From contig NZ_CP051206.1 in the NCBI RefSeq assembly GCF_012516395.1, forward strand, positions 2,028,501 to 2,092,500: DNA of 64,000 nt, read 5' to 3'. Below the pieces are notes generated by a model. It had not been told where the DNA came from. It was given only the letters and a program-made list of their open reading frames with translations, and did no database searches. The position numbers were made by a program, and so were the translations under genes. Shown here in pieces: positions 59,622-64,000 of this stretch; the first letter of the stretch is position 1; each line of letters opens with the position of its first letter. This DNA comes from Dolichospermum flos-aquae CCAP 1403/13F (lineage in GTDB: Bacteria > Cyanobacteriota > Cyanobacteriia > Cyanobacteriales > Nostocaceae).

Positions 59622-60169
59622 GATTGATTTTCCTCCAGGTTATTTTCACAACGTTCAATAAATTTTTCAATTCTACTTCTAAGGATATCAGGGTTTAGAG
59701 AGGGAAATCTGATTATTTCCGGTGTAATTGCTTCAAAACTATTCCGTAAATCATTCAAAGAGAATAATTTCTGTTTGTACATGGCTTCAATATCTTTAAT
59801 ATCACGGTCAAATCCCCTGGATAGTTTAGCAAGAGCTTGGGCAGTAAAATCATAGTGATAAAACGAAATTTGACCTTGTTTGCCAATGAATACGCTTCTA
59901 TCACGCCATCCTGGAAGAGGTGGTAAGAAGTCCTGGGGAGATGCTAATTCGATATTAATGTTTAATTCTTGTTTGAGTTTGGCAATAGCCTGAAAAATAC
60001 CTGGCGGTTCAGGATCTAAACGAATATCAACATCAACTGTGGAGTTGCGCCATCCAATTAGTAGCGCACTAGCTCCTCCTGTAAAGTAGATACAGCCTGA
60101 ACCCTGGGCTTCTCTACCTAAAACTTGCATCAGACGTTCTAACTTCTGAGTGTCAATGTTTGCACGCAT
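59618..60169 (-). CDS. Minimal nucleotidyltransferase (AbiEii/MenT-like)
   Basis: 183 residues. IYFTGGASALLIGWRNSTVDVDIRLDPE in two pieces (FTGGASALLIGWRNSTVDVD then IRLDPE) is the G-S/A...DxD nucleotidyltransferase core; FDRDIKDIEAMYKQKLFSL follows. Related proteins are toxins or TA-like NTases. It is first in a coupled pair with the 101-residue gene. A role in tRNA or protein modification is inferred from the superfamily. Confidence 0.78.
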   Translation of the reverse strand: MRANIDTQKLERLMQVLGREAQGSGCIYFTGGASALLIGWRNSTVDVDIRLDPEPPGIFQAIAKLKQELNINIELASPQDFLPPLPGWRDRSVFIGKQGQISFYHYDFTAQALAKLSRGFDRDIKDIEAMYKQKLFSLNDLRNSFEAITPEIIRFPSLNPDILRSRIEKFIERCENNLEENQS

Positions 60170-60185
60170 ATTTTTATTGATTTAT

Positions 60186-60647
60186 TTGTTTGGATATTGA
60201 GCGATCGCAGTTAAGGAAGCACAAAAAAATGGATTTTAAGCGATCGCTTACCCATGAGATCGCACTTACCCATAAGATCGCAGTTAATCACAGTTAAGGA
60301 AGCACAAGACAATGGATTTTAAGCGATCGCATTAACCCAATATTAGTGATCGCAGTTCAGGAAGCACAAGATAATGGATTTTGAGCGATCGCTTACCCAT
60401 GAGATCGCACTAACCCATAAGATCGCACTTAATCGCAGTTAAAGAATCACAAGATAATGGAAATTGAGCGATCGCTTACCCATGAGATCGCAATTAATCA
60501 CAGTTAAAGAAGCACAAGACAATGGATTTTGAGCGATCGCACTTAAATCAGAACTAGCGATCGCATTAATCGCAGTTAAGGAAGTACAAGACAATGGATT
60601 TTGTGCGATTCCTACGAGCGCTTCGCTATCGCAGTTAATCTCCAGTT
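60186..60647. repeat. Repeat array R8 (mostly insert-free)
   Basis: Six to seven tandem-like units of about 70-75 bp with unfilled HIP1 octamers (for example 60202, 60239, 60326, 60385, 60469, 60535). This array shows the ancestral form of the repeat without microelements. One filled site occurs at its right end (60605-60634). Confidence 0.85.
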
Positions 60648-61070
60648 TTAGCCAACCCGCTTGGGGCGAATTTCAAACTCAGAACGCGCACGGAAGAAGC
60701 AGACATCAAACTCAAAGAAGAAATTAGCCTGTCCTAAGATCAAAGGCACGTTGGTTGCTTGTGTCCAGGCAAATGCCGGGTTAATAGTTGGGAATGAACC
60801 AACTTGAGCATCAACAACAACTGCGCGAGCTTCAAATTGAGCCAAATTTCCTGCCAATATAACCGAGAGTGTCTCATTCTCCCAGATAAAACCTAGTTGC
60901 TTTCCTATTTCGTAGGGCAAAACATTCACACTTGCGCCTGTGTCCAATAAGCCTTCAACCTTCAAGGAATGACCGTGATAACCGAGGGTCAAAGGCAGAT
61001 GGGGCATTCTATCCACCATACCCAGGCTACTGTCAATAATTTTGTAGGGAAATCTTTGAGCGTCAACCAT
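60648..61070 (-). CDS. Retropepsin-like aspartic protease, copy B
   Basis: 140 residues. GLLDTGASVNVLPYEIGKQL carries the catalytic DTGA motif; PLILGQANFFFEFDVCFFRA is the second element. The alignment with copy A (57505-57918) is collinear, about half identical, so the pairs are old paralogues. The start overlaps the small upstream gene by 8 bp as in copy A. No signal peptide, so it acts in the cytoplasm. Confidence 0.85.
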   Translation of the reverse strand: MVDAQRFPYKIIDSSLGMVDRMPHLPLTLGYHGHSLKVEGLLDTGASVNVLPYEIGKQLGFIWENETLSVILAGNLAQFEARAVVVDAQVGSFPTINPAFAWTQATNVPLILGQANFFFEFDVCFFRARSEFEIRPKRVG

Positions 61071-61281
61071 TCTTTTCTTGTTCCTTTGTAGCCAGAAGAT
61101 TCATCAAAATATTGGCAGCCTCAGAGCAATTGTAGGGCGACCAGACCGGATACTCTTGATTTGCAACAAAGAAGTTTGCATCTTCTTCTTTTACCAGTTC
61201 TGTGGCGAGAAACTGCATCAGCCGAAGCTTATCAATTTTGGGCAGTGTCTGGATTTGTGACATGAGTTCAACCAATGGCAT
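61063..61281 (-). CDS. Small helical partner of a retropepsin-like protein, copy B
   Basis: 72 residues, MPLVELMSQIQTLPKIDKLR followed by LMQFLATELVKEEDANFFV and a C-terminal helix (SEAANILMNLLATKEQ). Same layout as 57291-57512. A GAGGAGATTCTC stretch upstream gives a ribosome binding site. Overlaps the protease gene by 8 bp. Confidence 0.7.
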   Translation of the reverse strand: MPLVELMSQIQTLPKIDKLRLMQFLATELVKEEDANFFVANQEYPVWSPYNCSEAANILMNLLATKEQEKNG

Positions 61282-61334
61282 TTGAGAATCTCCTCGTCTG
61301 AGGTTTGGTGAAAGGATGCGATAGCTCTCTCATT

Positions 61335-61690
61335 TTAACTTAGCGATCGCATTAACCCAACATTAGCGATCGCTTACCCATAAGATCGCATTTAATCACA
61401 GTTAAAGAATCACAAGACAATGGATTTTGAGCGATCGCACTAACCGAATATTAGCGATCGCAGTTAATCACAGTTAAGGAAGCACAAGACAATTGATTTT
61501 GAGCGATCGCACTAACCCAATATTAGTGATCGCAGTTCAGGAAGCACAAGATAATGGATTTTGAGCGATAGCGTTGCGCTCCGTAGGAATCGCTTTTCTC
61601 AAAGATGTTTAACGGTGAAATTATTGAGATTCCATTAACGCACCCTACAGAATCGGCGAACTGCTTGCAGCAGCGCTTCGCTATCGCACT
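61335..61690. repeat. Repeat array R9
   Basis: Three to four units (cores near 61405, 61478, 61538), with unfilled HIP1 sites (61344, 61366, 61432, 61454-61461, 61504) and filled ones (61565, 61657). It ends at the CHAP gene. Confidence 0.8.
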
Positions 61691-61732
61691 TATCCAGCAA
61701 CCTCTTTAGCTTCTTTGTCGCCCCCTCAAGGG

Positions 61733-62467
61733 TTAGACCTTAAAAAGAGCCGTCCAGGTATTGCGACCAACCCAGCCGTCAACTTCTAACCCTTTTGCTT
61801 TTTGGAAAAGCTTCACTGCCGCTTCAGTATCGCTTCCATAAAAACCGTCAGAACCATCTACTCCAACTGAATAACCCAACTGAAGCAAGCGTTTTTGAAC
61901 GTGCTTAACAATCACTCCATTGATCATTGGTGAGGTGAGATAAAGTTGAGGTTCCCCAAGTTCCTCATAAGACAGCTCGTTCAAATCCAATGGGCCATTC
62001 TCACCTTGATAGAGAGGTATTCCGTAGCCACGGATCTGAGATGAAGAGCGTGATCGGCGTTGAACTTGTCCGCCATTGCTGTTGTCGATAACCGAGGTAT
62101 TGCCTTCGATGGTAATTACTTCTCTTAGATTTATCACTCGTTCCACAAAACCAATGTGATCGGATACCCCATCGCCACCCCAATCAAACAAAACGATTGC
62201 CCCAACTTGAGGCACACTTTGCCAGCGTCCTTGCTGGCGATAATACTCCTCAATATACGGACAATAGGCAGAGCCGCGTTCGTTTTGCACCCCCCGAAGC
62301 TCAGTTAATCCAGCTTTATCAAGCACCCAACTGACGAAGGTAGCACACCAAGGAATACCATTTATCCCATACCATTCATTGTACTTAACACGGTTAGTAC
62401 CGGTTGGACTCTCGGATATCCCTAACTGGGACGCAGCGATGCTAAGAACCTTTTTGGCTGTAGTCAT
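61733..62467 (-). CDS. CHAP amidase with C-terminal peptidoglycan-binding domain
   Basis: 244 residues. The CHAP domain has the catalytic Cys in GIPWCATFVSWVLDKAGL (about residue 41), His in GVSDHIGFVERV (about 104) and Asn in ITIEGNTSV. Residues 180-244 form a peptidoglycan-binding domain (HVQKRLLQLGYSVGVDG, GFYGSDTEAAVKLFQ, GWVGRNTW). There is no signal peptide, so like a phage endolysin it would need help to reach the wall. It may be a phage remnant or a bacteriocin-like hydrolase. Confidence 0.88.
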   Translation of the reverse strand: MTTAKKVLSIAASQLGISESPTGTNRVKYNEWYGINGIPWCATFVSWVLDKAGLTELRGVQNERGSAYCPYIEEYYRQQGRWQSVPQVGAIVLFDWGGDGVSDHIGFVERVINLREVITIEGNTSVIDNSNGGQVQRRSRSSSQIRGYGIPLYQGENGPLDLNELSYEELGEPQLYLTSPMINGVIVKHVQKRLLQLGYSVGVDGSDGFYGSDTEAAVKLFQKAKGLEVDGWVGRNTWTALFKV

Positions 62468-62657
62468 AATTATTTTCAGTTATCTTCAATATCTACGTAT
62501 TATACAGAAAATCTCTAGATAACTACCCAAATCGATGTTTTTAACCGTGGTGATAAACCTGTTCCCAATCCGCTACATTTTTACTTTCCAAAAATTTTAA
62601 CTTTTCCACTTCCAACCTTAACCTTTCATTCTCCAGATGAAAACGTAATAAGGTGCG
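62468..62657 (-). pseudogene. Gap with a Leu/Glu-rich gene remnant
   Basis: At 62541-62636 the minus strand reads LENERLRLEVEKLKFLESKN then VADWEQVYHHG to a TAA at 62541, with no start. The same motif occurs at 49166-49245. The right end holds a GGTGCGTTACATTCCATT repeat that merges with the stop of the NACHT gene. Confidence 0.4.
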
Positions 62658-64000
62658 TTACATTCCATTCATCCGAGCAAAATGTTCCAGCAGCATCCGA
62701 TGGACGAAGATATAACCGCCACCAACTTTTTGCAGAAAAATGCGATCGCTGGCGTAATCAAGGAAGCGGGCATAGTTCCAAGGGATATAATTGTTGCGGT
62801 GAAGGATGAGACGCAAGGTAAAATGTCTGATGCAGGCTAGTCCACCACCAAAAATTAACCCCAACATCAATCCCCATCTCAGCCCAGGAGTTATTAAATC
62901 GACCAGCGAGCTTTCCCCCCAAGCCGATATCTTGAAAATCCACTCCTTATAAACAATAATAATCAACCGTGTATAAAACCAATAAATTGGAACAAAAATT
63001 AGCCAGTTGATAAACCCGGTAACTCCAACATTCATAGCTGATCTCCAAATGCCCTGGTTGGGAATAGTTTTAGCTTCTATTTCAGAGCCTTTGAGAGCAT
63101 TAATCAGCCCCAAAGTCAGCCCCAAACTCATCCCCAAACTCAGTCCATACCCTATCCCCCACTTCAATCCCGGTAAATCCGTTCCATAGTTTGCAAACAC
63201 TGTACCCACATCAAAAGGCGAGACACGAGAACTTATCAAAAGTCCATATATTGGTGACAAAATTAACGAAAATATCAGACCCAACTTCAGTCCAGAAAGT
63301 AGTCCACTAAACAAATCCTTCCATGTTTTTTTCCAAGGCCATGTCAGAGTCTCAAATGTTTTAATTTCTGCTTTACCCCATCCGAAAATTAGTCCTAAAA
63401 CTAGCCCCAACCTCAAAGCATTAGGAAACAACTCACCTTTAAATGGGCTATCCATAATTTTAGCCCAAGCACTAGAACCATACTGCCGAAGTGGATCACA
63501 TGCATAAATTGGCCACAATATCAAAACTATAAGAAGTCCTCCAACCAGCATACTTCCAAATCGATAAAGTCTATCCTGAGCCTTTGTCTGCAACCAAGTC
63601 GGCTGCATTTGCTCAATTAAAAAGACAGATTGAGAAGCTTGAGACATCCGTTGTGCCAGCCAAGTTAGCCAGTGTATTGCCTGATCTTTCGGGTATTGCT
63701 GATTAACTCCCTTTCGCTTGAACATCCGTTCAATATAAGAATTAAACAGGTGTTCACGACGTGCTTCCACCGAACCTGTTTGACGTAGTTCTTCCACCCT
63801 TTTGCCTTGATAAGCCAGAGTCATGATACTAAGCGTTAGAGGAGACTTTGCTAGCTCTTGCAGTGTGGTATCTTCAGTCAGCAAAGTTTTGACTGCTCCT
63901 AATTGTTCACCAGCAGTGTCTAAATATTGGTTAACCTGCTCAGGAGTCAGAGAGCGGATGTAGATCGCGCCTCGTAATTGCAGACGGTTAGAAAGAACTT
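62658..64000 (-). CDS. NACHT-type NTPase C-terminal part with membrane domain (5' end outside window)
   Basis: The frame is open to the window edge, about 447 residues visible. It starts in the NACHT helical region (RLQLRGAIYIRSLTPEQVNQ, ELAKSPLTLSIMTLAYQG, EHLFNSYIERMFKRKG, then IHWLTWLAQRMSQ). After residue about 135 come at least six Gly/Leu-rich hydrophobic segments (LRLGLVLGLIFGWG, SLGMSLGLTLGLINAL), then a last NACHT-like piece (PWNYARFLDYASDRIFLQKV, FVHRMLLEHFA). Cyanobacterial NACHT proteins with membrane modules are suspected immune receptors. The P-loop lies beyond the window. Confidence 0.8.
   Translation of the reverse strand, partial: VLSNRLQLRGAIYIRSLTPEQVNQYLDTAGEQLGAVKTLLTEDTTLQELAKSPLTLSIMTLAYQGKRVEELRQTGSVEARREHLFNSYIERMFKRKGVNQQYPKDQAIHWLTWLAQRMSQASQSVFLIEQMQPTWLQTKAQDRLYRFGSMLVGGLLIVLILWPIYACDPLRQYGSSAWAKIMDSPFKGELFPNALRLGLVLGLIFGWGKAEIKTFETLTWPWKKTWKDLFSGLLSGLKLGLIFSLILSPIYGLLISSRVSPFDVGTVFANYGTDLPGLKWGIGYGLSLGMSLGLTLGLINALKGSEIEAKTIPNQGIWRSAMNVGVTGFINWLIFVPIYWFYTRLIIIVYKEWIFKISAWGESSLVDLITPGLRWGLMLGLIFGGGLACIRHFTLRLILHRNNYIPWNYARFLDYASDRIFLQKVGGGYIFVHRMLLEHFARMNGM

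Larger units (their letters stand above)
44539..64000. mobile_element. hupL developmentally excised element (left 19.4 kb, right end not in window)
   Basis: All sequence to the right of the core is inferred to be inside the element, because the 3' part of hupL does not reappear on either strand before 64000. The cargo is toxin-antitoxin modules, an orphan methylase, conflict-type ATPases and dense repeats. No XisC-type recombinase is present here; in PCC 7120 it sits near the other border. The alternative is that hupL was broken by a rearrangement at this site. Confidence 0.7.

Noticed and set aside
52889-61690. CRISPR array
   Set aside because: The repeats are long, variable and separated by genes or by more of the same repeat; there are no unique spacers of constant length and no cas genes.
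1-64000. tRNA, rRNA or known small RNA genes
   Set aside because: No T-loop/anticodon pattern or rRNA segment was recognised by eye; a covariance-model search would be needed to exclude them.
44539-64000. Prophage
   Set aside because: The CHAP hydrolase alone resembles a phage gene; there are no capsid, tail, portal or terminase genes.

Overview
The window comes from a filamentous, heterocyst-forming cyanobacterium (Nostocales; Anabaena/Nostoc/Dolichospermum type). Evidence: AT-rich DNA studded with HIP1 octamers (GCGATCGC), an uptake hydrogenase hupS-hupL locus and a complete hypF-C-D-(tautomerase)-E-A-B maturation operon, nitrogen-fixation accessory genes, xisH/xisI homologues, an ndhF-ndhD-cup CO2-uptake operon and heptameric intergenic repeats. 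No rRNA gene, tRNA gene or CRISPR array was recognised by eye.

Layout. 1-6.7 kb: thioredoxin, short-LID adenylate kinase, CBS-domain protein, CruP-like flavoprotein, solitary C5 DNA methyltransferase. 7-12 kb: NDH-1 CO2-uptake operon (ndhF, ndhD, CO2-hydration protein). 12-14.2 kb: nitrogenase-associated (NifO-like) protein, cupin, TPR-like protein. 14.5-15.2 kb: xisI/xisH pair. 15.5-23.3 kb: NHL-repeat protein plus hypF-C-D, tautomerase, hypE-A-B. 23.4-30 kb: small conserved genes, a UPF0175/DUF3368 toxin-antitoxin pair set into a duplicated promoter, a luciferase-like monooxygenase group. 30-36.6 kb: cysK, type IIG restriction-modification enzyme, small membrane proteins, TPR protein. 37-40.8 kb: a dedicated protein-sorting module (PEP-CTERM-like substrate, exosortase, HpsJ-like protein). 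41-43.8 kb: mobA, narM, S4 protein, hupS.

44-64 kb: hupL starts normally but is cut at residue 170 exactly at the 16-bp sequence CACAGCAGTTATATGG, the recombination core of the developmentally excised hupL element of Anabaena PCC 7120. The 3' part of hupL and a XisC-type recombinase are not in the window, so everything from about 44.54 kb to the end is inferred to lie inside an unusually long (at least 19.4 kb) hupL element. Its cargo is about ten two-gene toxin-antitoxin or TA-like modules (PIN, MazF, RelE-like, DUF5615/DUF433, TumE, nucleotidyltransferase, and two copies of an undescribed small-protein + retropepsin-like pair), an EcoRI-type orphan methyltransferase, an AAA-ATPase/nuclease fusion, a CHAP endolysin-like protein and a NACHT-type membrane protein. 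The modules are separated by arrays of a 70-120 bp repeat. Comparing copies shows that 21-24 bp microelements have inserted into HIP1 octamers inside this repeat.

Several small terminal-inverted-repeat elements (MITE-like) occur in the first 42 kb, including a three-copy family with TNA target duplications. All functional calls are from reading motifs and context; no database search was run.
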